This document shows positions 1 to 8,355 of a DNA stretch of 64,000 bases, piece after piece. The notes under the pieces are model-generated. The model was not told the DNA's origin. It was given only the letters and a program-made list of their open reading frames with translations, and did not search any database. Position 1 is the first letter of the stretch; the number at the start of each line of letters is the position of its first letter. Source of the DNA: Mycobacterium palustre (GTDB lineage: Bacteria > Actinomycetota > Actinomycetes > Mycobacteriales > Mycobacteriaceae); NCBI RefSeq assembly GCF_002101785.1, contig NZ_LQPJ01000136.1, positions 62,001 to 126,000 on the forward strand. The letters are read 5' to 3'. A program made the translations under genes and the position numbers.

Positions 1-93
1 GCGTAACTCCTGCCGCGGGCAGGGCAATAGGTTCGGCCGAATTTTCAAGAACAGCCGCGACAGCAGGTGCCGCCGGGCGCCAGTCGGACGTCG

Positions 94-471
94 CTACTGA
101 TCGGCGATGCCGCTCAGCGCGTCGTCGAGAGAGCTGTAGATCGACAGGACGCTGTCCAAGCCCATGAGCTTGATCGGCCTGCTGGTGGCCGCGCCGTTGG
201 CGACCACCGCGAACTTGGTGGGCGGGGTGACCTCGGCCTGCGCCGTCACCAAGACGGTCATGCCGGCCGAGGCGAGAAAGCCCACGTCGGACAGGTCGAC
301 GATCAGCGCCGGGGGCGCGGCGGTCGACGCCGTCTGGATGGCCTCGGCCAGCTGCGGCGCGCTGAGCATGTCCACTTCACCCGAGACGCTCAGTACGACC
401 GCCTGGTCTACCTGGTGTTTCCCAACCTCGAAGGCCGTCGGGTCGACCGCGTCACCGGATTGTTCGACCAT
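94..471 (-). CDS. STAS-domain anti-anti-sigma factor-like protein
   Basis: A 125-residue protein that is essentially one STAS domain, the fold of SpoIIAA-type anti-sigma factor antagonists. Visible signatures are the beta strand VVLSVSGEVDM (about residues 25-35) and the segment LIVDLSDVGFLASAGM (about 56-71), where the serine before AGM is at the position phosphorylated by a cognate anti-sigma kinase in this family. Such proteins free a sigma factor by binding its anti-sigma factor. No anti-sigma or sigma gene is adjacent, so the partner is unknown. It is divergent from the peroxidase gene across a 405-bp gap. Family assignment is firm; the role in sigma control is inferred. Confidence 0.85.
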   Translation of the reverse strand: MVEQSGDAVDPTAFEVGKHQVDQAVVLSVSGEVDMLSAPQLAEAIQTASTAAPPALIVDLSDVGFLASAGMTVLVTAQAEVTPPTKFAVVANGAATSRPIKLMGLDSVLSIYSSLDDALSGIADQ

Positions 472-876
472 GCTTACTCACATTCATCCCTTGTCGGTCA
501 CCGACACGTCAGACGGCCGATGGTTGGGCCCGGGCTGTTGACTCAACCCACAAAAGGCGCTTCGTACCGCGGAACCAATCCATCGATTCTGCACCGCCGG
601 GCGAAGGTGGTTAGCCGCGCGTGTTTACTCGATGGTAAGTCACGCGGAAATAGGCACATGCGGCAGTGGGCCCGGCCTGGGCGCGCGGTCCGGGCGGCGT
701 CGCGCCCGCGGCGGGTAATCCGACTGAACCAACTCGCCCCCCGCCCCGTGGTCCGGGCGTGCGCGACGGTCGCCGCCAGAGTTGCGCGCGCCACCAGCCC
801 GTGGGTGAATCGCCTCCGCCGAGTTCGTTCCGGGCTGCGCGGCTTGGCCCCGAAAACGCCGGAGAGGACGGTGGGC
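472..876. other. 405-bp divergent intergenic region
   Basis: This gap separates the STAS gene (leftward) from the peroxidase gene (rightward) and should hold both promoters. Open frames cross it on both strands, but none shows a protein I recognise; the frame upstream of residue 1 of the peroxidase is arginine-rich and looks non-coding. The only clear element is the palindrome at 492-506 near the STAS start. A Shine-Dalgarno-like GGAGAGG sits at 861-867 before the peroxidase start. Confidence 0.6.
492..506. promoter_or_regulatory. Small palindrome upstream of STAS gene
   Basis: TGTCGGT and its reverse complement flank a single C. It lies 21 bases upstream of the STAS start codon, a suitable place for an operator. 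No regulator gene is adjacent, so the binding protein is unknown. Confidence 0.3.
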
Positions 877-2004
877 ATGGAGCCCGTTGATCAGGATGGC
901 CAACAGGACGAAACACCAGGCGGCACCGAACATCCCCGCCGCTTCGCGTTGACCCGGAGGAACGCGTTGCTCGGCATGGGCGCGGTCGCCGGATTCGCCG
1001 CGGTGGACGTCGGTGGATTCGCCTACGCGGGCGGGTGGCTGCGGCCCGACAACCCGCTCACGCCGCCGCGGTTCGCCGACCGTTTCGAACACGTATACGG
1101 CCGCCACGCCGGTTTCCGGCGAAATCACGCCAAGGGGCTCAGCGCCACGGGATCGTTCGCGAGCACCGGCGCGGGCGCGGCCATCTGCCGGGCGGCGGTC
1201 TTCCGGGAGGGCACCGTCGACGTCGTCGGCAGGTTTTCGCTCGGTGGCGGCCTGCCGGACCAGGCGGACAAACCCGAGACCGTCCGCGGCTTCGGATTGC
1301 TGTTCGACGCGGGCGCCCAGCAATGGCGCACCGCAATGGTCAACGTGCCGGTCTTCACCGACAGCACGCCAGAGGGGTTCTACGAACGCCTGCTCGCGTC
1401 CAAACCCGTCCCGGGGACCGGGAAGCCCGACCCGCAGAAGATGGCCGCGTTTCTCGATCGCCATCCCGAGACCGCCGCGGCGATGAAGATCATCAAGCAG
1501 TCGCCGCCGAGCGCGGGGTTTGCGGACAGCACGTTTTACGGGCTGAACGCCTTCTGGTTCACCAACAGCGCCGGCGCCACCGTGCCCGTGCGCTGGGCCG
1601 TGGTTCCGCAGGACGCCGGCGGCGCCGGTGCGCCGGGGCCGTCCCGCGGCAAGGACTTTCTTTTCGACGACCTGATCCGCACGCTGGCCCAGCGCCCGCT
1701 CAAGTGGCGGCTGATTCTGACGGTGGGTGAGCCCGGCGACCCGACCCATGACGCCACCAAACCGTGGCCGCGATCGCGGCGCACCATCGACGCCGGGACC
1801 GTCACCATCACGGCCGTGCACACCGAGGAAGAGGGCAACGCGCGCGACATCAACTTCGACCCGCTGGTGCTGCCCGACGGCATCACGCCGTCCGACGATC
1901 CCCTGCCCGCGGCGCGGTCGGCGGTGTACGCCCGCTCCTTCACGCGCCGCGCCGAAGAACCCAAGTCGCCGAGCGCGGTCAACGTGGCGCGGGTGCTGTC
2001 ATGA
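877..2004 (+). CDS. Exported catalase-family (SrpA-like) heme peroxidase
   Basis: A 375-residue catalase-related peroxidase, shorter than true catalases (about 480 or more). The start at 877 follows GGAGAGG with normal spacing; a much longer frame runs upstream but is not credible. A twin-arginine signal (TRRNALLGMGAVAGF, about residues 28-42) suggests folded export with heme. HAKGLSATGSF (about residue 77) carries the distal histidine of the catalase core, and Tyr in SAVYARSF near the C terminus fits the proximal heme ligand. The downstream cytochrome b561 gene overlaps its stop codon (ATGA), so the two are probably co-translated. Substrate and electron route are inferred from the pairing. 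Confidence 0.85.
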   Translation: MEPVDQDGQQDETPGGTEHPRRFALTRRNALLGMGAVAGFAAVDVGGFAYAGGWLRPDNPLTPPRFADRFEHVYGRHAGFRRNHAKGLSATGSFASTGAGAAICRAAVFREGTVDVVGRFSLGGGLPDQADKPETVRGFGLLFDAGAQQWRTAMVNVPVFTDSTPEGFYERLLASKPVPGTGKPDPQKMAAFLDRHPETAAAMKIIKQSPPSAGFADSTFYGLNAFWFTNSAGATVPVRWAVVPQDAGGAGAPGPSRGKDFLFDDLIRTLAQRPLKWRLILTVGEPGDPTHDATKPWPRSRRTIDAGTVTITAVHTEEEGNARDINFDPLVLPDGITPSDDPLPAARSAVYARSFTRRAEEPKSPSAVNVARVLS

Positions 2005-2597
2005 CCAACCAGACAAACGAAACGCCCACCACCCCAACGCGTTTCGCCCTGCCGTCGCGGATCCTGCACTGGTTGATGGCGCCGATGGTGATCGCGCAGC
2101 TGCTCATCGGGGTGATCATGATCGCGTCGCTGACCTACCACCCGCTGCTGCTGGCCATCCACCGGCCGCTGGGCATCGTGATCCTGGTGTTCGCGGCGGT
2201 GCGCTTGGCGAACCGGTTGACGCACCGGCTGCCGCCCTTTTTGGCCACCATGGGCCGCGCCGAACGCCGCATCGCGACCTGGTCGGAGTACCTGCTCTAC
2301 GCCCTGTTGCTCGCGCAGCCCCTGATCGGGTGGGCGATGCTGTCGGCGGCGCGGTTTCCGGTCATCCTGGCCGGACCCCTGCAACTGCCCGGCATCGCCC
2401 CGCACGACGTCGACGTGTATGGGGCGCTGCGCCGGGCCCACGACGTCGGCGCCCTGCTGCTTTTTCTGACCTTCACCGCGCACGTCTGCGCGGTGCTCTT
2501 CCATACCCTCGGCCTGCGTGACCGGCTCCTCGATCGCATGGCCCTGTGGCCCACCACACCCGGTGGCCCGCAGCAACGTGACGAAGCCCAGGCCTGA
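2001..2597 (+). CDS. Cytochrome b561-type membrane protein
   Basis: A 198-residue integral membrane protein with four hydrophobic spans (roughly residues 20-45, 50-70, 95-120 and 155-180). Histidines suited to bis-heme b ligation sit in the spans: RILHWLM, AIHRPLG, LRRAHDVG and TAHVCAVLFH. These proteins pass electrons between the quinone pool and a periplasmic partner. The start overlaps the stop of the preceding exported peroxidase by ATGA, so this is probably the membrane electron donor for that enzyme. Family assignment is firm; the electron-donor role is inferred from gene order. Confidence 0.85.
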   Translation: MTNQTNETPTTPTRFALPSRILHWLMAPMVIAQLLIGVIMIASLTYHPLLLAIHRPLGIVILVFAAVRLANRLTHRLPPFLATMGRAERRIATWSEYLLYALLLAQPLIGWAMLSAARFPVILAGPLQLPGIAPHDVDVYGALRRAHDVGALLLFLTFTAHVCAVLFHTLGLRDRLLDRMALWPTTPGGPQQRDEAQA

Positions 2598-2717
2598 AAA
2601 TCCCGGCGCGCCCCGCTCGCTGCCGCAGGCGCCGGGGCTCCCCTTCGCTTTGGCGGCTGGACCGCTAGGGGCCGCCCGGGGTTTTCGTAGTCGTTTGCAC
2701 CCGGGTGTCATGCGAAC

Positions 2718-3347
2718 ATGACCCACGTGACGTACCCGAACGACCCGACCGGTCTTGTGGTCATCGACCCGTACAACGACTTCATCTCCGAGGGCGGGAA
2801 AGTGTGGGATCGCCTGAAGGGCGTCGCCGAGGCCAACCGGTGCGTGCCGCACATGCGCCAGGTCCTCGATGCCGCGCGCGGGTCCGGCATCCGGGTGTTC
2901 TACGCGTTGCACCGCCGTTATCGCCCCGGCGACTACGAGGCCTGGAAGTACGTCGCGCCGATTCAGAGGGCGGCGTGGTCGCGCAGGACGTTCGAATACG
3001 GGACCTGGGGCGGCGAGCTGCATCCCGACTTCCAGCCGCAACCGGGCGACATCGTCGCCCAGGAGCACTGGTGTTCCAGTGGTTTCGCCAACACCGACTT
3101 GGATCTGCTGCTCAAGAGGCACGGCGTCCGGCGGCTCATCGCCATGGGCCTGATAGCGCACACCTGCCTGGAGGCGACCGTCCGCTTCGGCGCCGAGCTT
3201 GGCTACGACGTCACTGTGGTCAGGGACGCGACCGCGAGCTACTCCGACACCGAGATGCACGCCGCGCTCGAGGTCAACATCCCGAACTACGCCAGTGCCA
3301 TCCTCACCGCGGACGAAGTCGTCGACGCGCTGCGCCAACAGCGGTAG
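2718..3347 (+). CDS. Isochorismatase-like cysteine hydrolase
   Basis: A 209-residue protein of the isochorismatase/nicotinamidase fold. The nucleophile-activating Asp is in VVIDPYNDF (about residue 19) and the catalytic Cys in AHTCLEAT (about residue 154). The third triad residue, normally Lys four positions before the S-A/G-F motif, aligns with His in AQEHWCSSGF (about residue 116), so the Asp-Lys-Cys triad looks altered. Family members hydrolyse amides or enol ethers; the substrate here cannot be read from sequence. It is 120 bp downstream of the b561 gene and 210 bp upstream of the aldolase gene, so it is probably a separate unit. Confidence 0.8.
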   Translation: MTHVTYPNDPTGLVVIDPYNDFISEGGKVWDRLKGVAEANRCVPHMRQVLDAARGSGIRVFYALHRRYRPGDYEAWKYVAPIQRAAWSRRTFEYGTWGGELHPDFQPQPGDIVAQEHWCSSGFANTDLDLLLKRHGVRRLIAMGLIAHTCLEATVRFGAELGYDVTVVRDATASYSDTEMHAALEVNIPNYASAILTADEVVDALRQQR

Positions 3348-3466
3348 CGTCTGAACATGCTGTTCGCGGCCTTCGCGACCTGCGGCTTGGGCGAGCGCCT
3401 GGGCGCCACGGGGATCAGCGACGCGGTCGGACGGCCGGAGGTTGGCGTCGAGTGACCGGGCACCTG

Positions 3467-3526
3467 TTTGCTGCCGCGATCGGACGAATATGATCGGCAC
3501 GATTCGAGCTTGACGGTGCACCGTCA
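3467..3526 (+). promoter_or_regulatory. Putative aldolase promoter with 16-bp perfect palindrome
   Basis: TTTGCT (3467-3472) and TATGAT (3489-3494) are 16 bp apart and resemble -35 and -10 boxes; TATGAT fits the TANNNT pattern of mycobacterial housekeeping promoters. A perfect palindrome, TGACGGTG followed by its reverse complement, lies at 3511-3526, just past the expected transcription start. It could be an operator or an early transcript hairpin. Confidence 0.4.
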
Positions 3527-3558
3527 CCGACAGTGCCACGAGGGAGTGGGGAAGTTCC

Positions 3559-4452
3559 ATGCCGAACCAGCAGCAAGCCGACCGGATGACGTCGGGCAAG
3601 GGGTTCATCGCAGCGCTCGACCAGAGCGGCGGCTCGACGCCGAAGGCACTGCGCTTGTACGGCATCGAGGACGGCGCCTACTCCTCGGAGGAGGAGATGT
3701 TCGACCTCATCCACCAGATGCGGTCGCGCATCATCACCTCGCCGGCGTTCACCGGCGACCGGGTGCTGGCCGCGATCCTGTTCGAGCAGACGATGGACCG
3801 GGAGATCGCGGGCGTGCCGTCGACCAGCTACCTGTGGGAAACCAAGGGCGTGGTGCCCATCCTCAAGATCGACAAGGGACTGGCGGAGTCGTCCGACGAC
3901 GTGCAGCTGATGAAGCCGATACCGGGCCTGGACGAGCTGCTAAAGCGGGCCGTGAGCAAGGGCGTGTTCGGCACCAAGGAGCGCTCGGTGATCGGTGGGG
4001 CCAACCGCAAGGGCATCGCCGCGGTGGTGGCCCAGCAGTTCGAGCTGGCCCATCAGGTGCTCTCCCACGGCCTGGTGCCCATCATCGAACCCGAGGTCAC
4101 CATCTCGATCTCGGACAAGGCGGCGGCCGAGAACATTCTGCGCGACGAGATCACCCAACAGCTCGAAAACGTGCCCGACGGTCAGCGGGTCATGCTCAAG
4201 CTGAGCCTGCCCACCGAGGTGAACTTCTACCGTCCCCTCATCGAGCACCCGAAGGTGATGCGGGTGGTCGCCCTCTCGGGCGGCTACTCCCGCGAGGAGG
4301 CCAACGAGCTGCTGGCCAAAAACACCGGGTTGATCGCCAGCTTCAGCCGCGCGCTCACCGAGGGACTCACGGTCGACCAGTCCGACGAGCAGTTCAACGC
4401 CACGCTGGACAAGGCGATCCAGTCCATCTACGACGCCTCCGTCGCCGGCTGA
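3559..4452 (+). CDS. fda: Class I fructose-bisphosphate aldolase
   Basis: A 297-residue Schiff-base aldolase that cleaves fructose 1,6-bisphosphate to dihydroxyacetone phosphate and glyceraldehyde 3-phosphate in the cytoplasm. Recognisable segments are FIAALDQSGGSTPKAL near the N terminus, VVPILKIDKGL (about residue 98), the lysine-bearing VMLKLSLPTEVNFYRP (about 212-227) and VVALSGGYSREEAN (about 236). Many mycobacteria rely on a class II enzyme and carry this as a second aldolase. A purine-rich GGGAGTGGGGAAG precedes the ATG. A promoter and palindrome lie upstream; the next gene begins 28 bp downstream and could be co-transcribed. Confidence 0.92.
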   Translation: MPNQQQADRMTSGKGFIAALDQSGGSTPKALRLYGIEDGAYSSEEEMFDLIHQMRSRIITSPAFTGDRVLAAILFEQTMDREIAGVPSTSYLWETKGVVPILKIDKGLAESSDDVQLMKPIPGLDELLKRAVSKGVFGTKERSVIGGANRKGIAAVVAQQFELAHQVLSHGLVPIIEPEVTISISDKAAAENILRDEITQQLENVPDGQRVMLKLSLPTEVNFYRPLIEHPKVMRVVALSGGYSREEANELLAKNTGLIASFSRALTEGLTVDQSDEQFNATLDKAIQSIYDASVAG

Positions 4453-4480
4453 GGCGGCGCGACCGCGCCGGGAGGCCGTC

Positions 4481-6706
4481 ATGCCGCTGGGCCTGACCGC
4501 AGAGCAGCGGGACCTCAGTGACGCCGTAGCCAAGTTCGCGGGCCGGCACGCGCCGATCGCCGCGACCCGCGACAGTTTCGACGCGCTAGCCAACGGCCGG
4601 CTCCCCCAGTGGTGGGATGCGCTGGTGACCAACGGGTTTCATGCCGTGCACCTGCCGGAACACCTCGGCGGCCAGGGCGGGCGCCTGCTGGACGCGGCGT
4701 GCGTGCTGGAGTCCGCGGGCAAGGCGCTGCTGCCCGGACCGTTGCTTCCGACGGTGACGGCGGGAGCCGTTGCCCTGCTGGCGGATCCGACGCCGGCGGT
4801 CGAATCACTGGTGCGCGATCTCGCAGCCGGCGCGCCGGCCGCGGTCGTGCTTCCCGACGGCGGCGACTTCCACGCGCGCGCCGATGGGCAGCGCTGGGTG
4901 GTCAGCGGCGCCTCCGACGTCACCGCCGGCGCGCGTTCGGCCCGGGTGATCCTGGCCCCGGCCCGCACCCCGGGCGATGACTTGGTGTGGGTGCTCGTCG
5001 AAACCGGGCGGCCCACGGCCACAGTGGAATCCGTATTCGGAACCGATCTGGTGACCGACGTCGGGACCCTGCGACTCGACGAATACCGCGCCACCGAGTC
5101 CGAAGTGCTCGTCGGCATCGACGCGGAGCGCGCCGCCTGCGTCGCCGTCGCGCTGGTGGCCAGCACGACGGCCGGCATCGTGCAGTGGTGCGTCGAGGCG
5201 GTCACCGAGCACCTGCGGATCCGCGAACAGTTCGGCAAGGTGATCGGCACCTTCCAGGCGTTACAGCACAGCGCCGCAATGCTTTTGGTCAACAGCGAGT
5301 TGGCCGCCGCGGCCGCCTGGGACGCGGTGCGCGCCGCCGATGAAACCCTCGACCAGCACCGGCTCGCCGCCGCCGGGGCGGCGGTGATGGCGATCTCGCC
5401 GGCGCCCGAGCTGGTGCTCGACGCGCTCACCATGTTCGGCGCCATCGGCTTCACCTGGGAACACGACGTGCACCTGTACTGGAGGCGGGCGACCAGCCTG
5501 GCCGCGTCCGTCGGCCCGGCAAGCCGATGGGCGCGACGCCTGGGCCAACTGAGCTGCACCCGGCAACGCGACATGTCCGTCGACCTCGGCGACGCCGAAT
5601 CGGGATTTCGCGCGTGGGTTGCCGAGACGCTGGATTCGGCGCTGACGCTCCGCAACGACCAACCGGGCCGGCAGGGCGACTACGAAGAGTTCGCCACCGG
5701 ACCGCAGCGCACCGCGATCGCCGCCGCCGGGTTGATTGCGCCGCATTGGCCCTCGCCGTGGGGCATCGATGCGGGTCCCCTGCGACAGCTGATCATCGAC
5801 GAGGAATTTGGCAAGCGGCCCGCCCTGGTCCGGCCGTCCTTGGGCATCGCGGAGTGGATCCTGCCTTCGGTGCTCCGCGCCGCGCCAAAGGAATTGCAGG
5901 AGCGCCTGATTCCGCCGACGCAGCGCGGCGAGCTGGCGTGGTGCCAGCTGTTCAGCGAGCCGGGCGCGGGATCCGACCTCGCGGCGTTGACCACCCGCGC
6001 GACCAAGGTCGACGGCGGCTGGACGATTAACGGCCACAAGATCTGGACGTCGGCCGCCCACCGCGCCGACTATGGCGCGCTGCTGGCGCGCACCGACCCC
6101 AGCGCCAGCAAGCATCGCGGCATCGGCTACTTCATCATCGACATGCGATCGCCCGGCATCGAGGTCCAGCCGATCAAGACCGCGACCGGTGCGGCGCACT
6201 TCAACGAGGTCTTCCTCCACGACGTCTTCGTCCCCGACCACATGCTGCTGGGCGCCCCGACCGACGGCTGGAACCTCGCCATCGCGACCATGGCCGAAGA
6301 GCGTTCGGCCATCAGCGGATACGTCAAATTCGACCGGGCGGTCGCGCTGCGCGCACTCGCGAGGGAGCCGGGGCCGGAACGTGACGACGCGCAGCGCGCG
6401 CTCGGCGAGCTCGACGCCTACGCCAACGCCATCAAGGCCCTCGGCGTGCGGGAGACCATCCGGTTGCTCGACGGCCAAGCGTCCGGGCCGGCGTCCAGCA
6501 TAGCCAAGGTGGCGATGAACGTGCTGCTGCGCCGCACGTTCAAGGCCACGCTCGAGCTCACCGGGCGGGCGGCGATGGTCGCCGACACCGATCCGCCGAT
6601 CGTGGAGCCGTACCTGCACCTGCCCGCCGAGCTCCTCGGTGGCGGCACCAGGGAGATCCAGCTCAACATCATCGCCCAGATGATCCTCGGGCTGCCCCGA
6701 AAGTAA
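4481..6706 (+). CDS. Fused two-domain acyl-CoA dehydrogenase (FadE family)
   Basis: A 741-residue protein of two tandem acyl-CoA dehydrogenase domains, about twice the usual 380. The first half (1-365) ends with REQFGKVIGTFQALQH and FGAIGFTWEHDVHLYWRRA, normal for the family C-terminal helices. The second half (370-741) carries WTINGHKIWTSAAH, the FAD/substrate beta-domain signature, and ends with REIQLNIIAQMILGLPR. Mycobacteria have several such double FadE proteins, some of which act on sterol-derived acyl-CoAs. It should oxidise an acyl-CoA to the 2-enoyl-CoA and pass electrons to ETF. GGGAGG precedes the ATG. The substrate is unknown. Confidence 0.88.
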   Translation: MPLGLTAEQRDLSDAVAKFAGRHAPIAATRDSFDALANGRLPQWWDALVTNGFHAVHLPEHLGGQGGRLLDAACVLESAGKALLPGPLLPTVTAGAVALLADPTPAVESLVRDLAAGAPAAVVLPDGGDFHARADGQRWVVSGASDVTAGARSARVILAPARTPGDDLVWVLVETGRPTATVESVFGTDLVTDVGTLRLDEYRATESEVLVGIDAERAACVAVALVASTTAGIVQWCVEAVTEHLRIREQFGKVIGTFQALQHSAAMLLVNSELAAAAAWDAVRAADETLDQHRLAAAGAAVMAISPAPELVLDALTMFGAIGFTWEHDVHLYWRRATSLAASVGPASRWARRLGQLSCTRQRDMSVDLGDAESGFRAWVAETLDSALTLRNDQPGRQGDYEEFATGPQRTAIAAAGLIAPHWPSPWGIDAGPLRQLIIDEEFGKRPALVRPSLGIAEWILPSVLRAAPKELQERLIPPTQRGELAWCQLFSEPGAGSDLAALTTRATKVDGGWTINGHKIWTSAAHRADYGALLARTDPSASKHRGIGYFIIDMRSPGIEVQPIKTATGAAHFNEVFLHDVFVPDHMLLGAPTDGWNLAIATMAEERSAISGYVKFDRAVALRALAREPGPERDDAQRALGELDAYANAIKALGVRETIRLLDGQASGPASSIAKVAMNVLLRRTFKATLELTGRAAMVADTDPPIVEPYLHLPAELLGGGTREIQLNIIAQMILGLPRK

Positions 6707-7015
6707 GGCGTCGTCGGTGCGTTCTCGCGTTGTCGTCGAGAAGCGACGATAAGCGGGGATTGAACGAGAATCGCGGCCCCTGCGCGCCGCGCCCGTCGGG
6801 GCACGGGACAAATGGACTAATAGTCAGTAAATGCGGGGCCGATGCTGGGCCTCGGTCGGCTTCGTTCTCGTTTCGGGATCTACGCACGACTACCCGAAGC
6901 CGGCTGCGAAATCGGCTTCCGCCGCGGTACGAACCGCCCCGAACGCCGGCACGCCGGCGTTGACACTGTGACGTAGACCATTGTCTACTAGTCCTCGAAC
7001 CGAGGGAAGTGCGGC
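6707..7015. other. 309-bp intergenic region before the catabolic operon
   Basis: No credible gene is seen. The region holds TTCTCG and CGAGAA arms near 6722-6742, an 11-bp palindrome GACTA-A-TAGTC at 6815-6825, and the promoter and operator-like element at 6960-6989. Several inverted repeats in one upstream region suggest that the following operon is regulated. Confidence 0.5.
6960..6989 (+). promoter_or_regulatory. Putative operon promoter overlapped by a palindrome
   Basis: TTGACA (6960-6965) is a consensus -35 box; TCTACT (6984-6989) lies 18 bp on as a weak -10. A palindrome with arms GTAGAC and GTCTAC and a 4-bp spacer (6973-6988) covers the spacer and -10, the classic place for a repressor site. 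The start codon of the amidohydrolase is 27 bp downstream. Confidence 0.45.
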
Positions 7016-8353
7016 ATGAACAAGGACGAGCTGATCCTGATCAGCGTGGACGACCACATCGCCGAGCCCGCCGACATGTTCGACGCGCACGTCCCCGCCA
7101 AGTACAAGCACCTCGCGCCCCGGGTGGTGATCGAGCCCGACGGGGTCCAGCAGTGGTACTACGGCGAGGTCCGCGGGCGCAACATGGGGCTCAACGCCGT
7201 GGCGGGAAAGCCCCGCGAGATGTACAACATCGACGCCTCACGGTACGACGAGATGCGGCCGGGCTGCTTCAACGTCGACGAGCGGATCCGCGACATGAAC
7301 GCGGGTGGGCAGCTGGCGGGTCTGAACTTCCCGAACTTCACCGGCTTCTCGGGTCAGGTGCTCAACCAGGGTCTCGACCGCGACGTCAACCTCGTCATGA
7401 TCAAGGCCTACAACGACTGGCACGTCGACGAATGGTGCGCGGCCTACCCGGGCCGCTTCATCCCGTGCGGCATCCTGCCGCTCTTCGACGTGGCCGAGGC
7501 GGCCAAGGAAGTCAAACGGCTGGCCGGCAAGGGCTGCCACGCGGTGACGTTCTCCGAGAACCCGGAAGCCTTGCAGATGCCCAGCATCCACACCAGGTAT
7601 TGGTATCCGCTGTTCGAGGCGGTCTGCGAGAACAACACGGTGCTGTGCACCCACGTCGGCTCGGCGTCGCGGTCCCCCCAGGTGTCCACCGACGCGCCGC
7701 CCAGCGTGCAGATGACGGCGTCGTCGATGATGAGCATGTTCACGTTCACCGAGCTGATCTGGGCCGAGTTCTGGGCGGATTTCCCCCAACTCAAGTTCTC
7801 GCTCACCGAGGGCGACGTCGGCTGGATTCCGTACTTCCTGTGGCGCGCCGAGCACGTCTACAACCGGCACTCGGGCTGGACTTTGGCGAAGTTCCCGCCC
7901 GGCTACAGCGGCCCCAGCGACGTGTTCCGGCGCCACTTCTACACCTGCTTCATCAGCGACAAGGTCGGCGTGAAAAACATGGACTGGTTCAACGAGGACA
8001 TGCTGTGCTGGGAATCCGACTTCCCCCACTCGGACAGCAATTGGCCGTTCGCCCCCGAGGACGTCATCGAGACCATGGGGCATCTCGACGACTCGGTCAT
8101 CGACAAGATCACCTACGAAAACGCCATGGCGGCATACTCGTTCGACCCGTTCCGGTACATCCCCAAGGAGCACGCGCGCGCCGGGTACCTGCGCTCCCAA
8201 GCCACCGACGTCGACGTCGTCACCCATGTCGGCCGCCGGGCCGGCCAGCGTGACCGCGACGCCTGGACGCGGATGACGCAGTTCGCGCAGCAGGCGCAGG
8301 TGACGGCCGAGGTTGCCGGCATCGCCGGACGTGCGACCACCCTGGGCAACTGA
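7016..8353 (+). CDS. Metal-dependent amidohydrolase (amidohydrolase 2 family)
   Basis: A 445-residue TIM-barrel hydrolase or decarboxylase. Metal and catalytic positions visible are SVDDHIAEPADMF near residue 10 (D-x-H-x-x-E), LCTHVGS (about residue 212) and WESDFPHSDSNWP (about 330-342), the Asp/His pair typical of this family. Members include gamma-resorcylate decarboxylase-like enzymes and hydrolases of aromatic or sterol ring intermediates. It is the first gene of a co-directional cluster, with the CoA-transferase gene two bases behind its stop. The reaction is not predictable; the CoA-handling neighbours point to catabolism of a carbon skeleton. Confidence 0.85.
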   Translation: MNKDELILISVDDHIAEPADMFDAHVPAKYKHLAPRVVIEPDGVQQWYYGEVRGRNMGLNAVAGKPREMYNIDASRYDEMRPGCFNVDERIRDMNAGGQLAGLNFPNFTGFSGQVLNQGLDRDVNLVMIKAYNDWHVDEWCAAYPGRFIPCGILPLFDVAEAAKEVKRLAGKGCHAVTFSENPEALQMPSIHTRYWYPLFEAVCENNTVLCTHVGSASRSPQVSTDAPPSVQMTASSMMSMFTFTELIWAEFWADFPQLKFSLTEGDVGWIPYFLWRAEHVYNRHSGWTLAKFPPGYSGPSDVFRRHFYTCFISDKVGVKNMDWFNEDMLCWESDFPHSDSNWPFAPEDVIETMGHLDDSVIDKITYENAMAAYSFDPFRYIPKEHARAGYLRSQATDVDVVTHVGRRAGQRDRDAWTRMTQFAQQAQVTAEVAGIAGRATTLGN

Positions 8354-8355
8354 GC

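Noticed and set aside
67..876. Long N-terminal extension of the catalase-family gene
   Set aside because: The frame is open but arginine-rich and unlike any protein; the Shine-Dalgarno and Tat signal place the start at 877.
3358..3456. 32-codon frame between the cysteine hydrolase and aldolase genes
   Set aside because: No homology seen and no ribosome-binding site; likely chance.
1536..3665. 709-residue open frame on the minus strand across the peroxidase, b561 and hydrolase genes
   Set aside because: It is antisense to three recognisable genes and has low-complexity, basic composition typical of GC-rich shadow frames.
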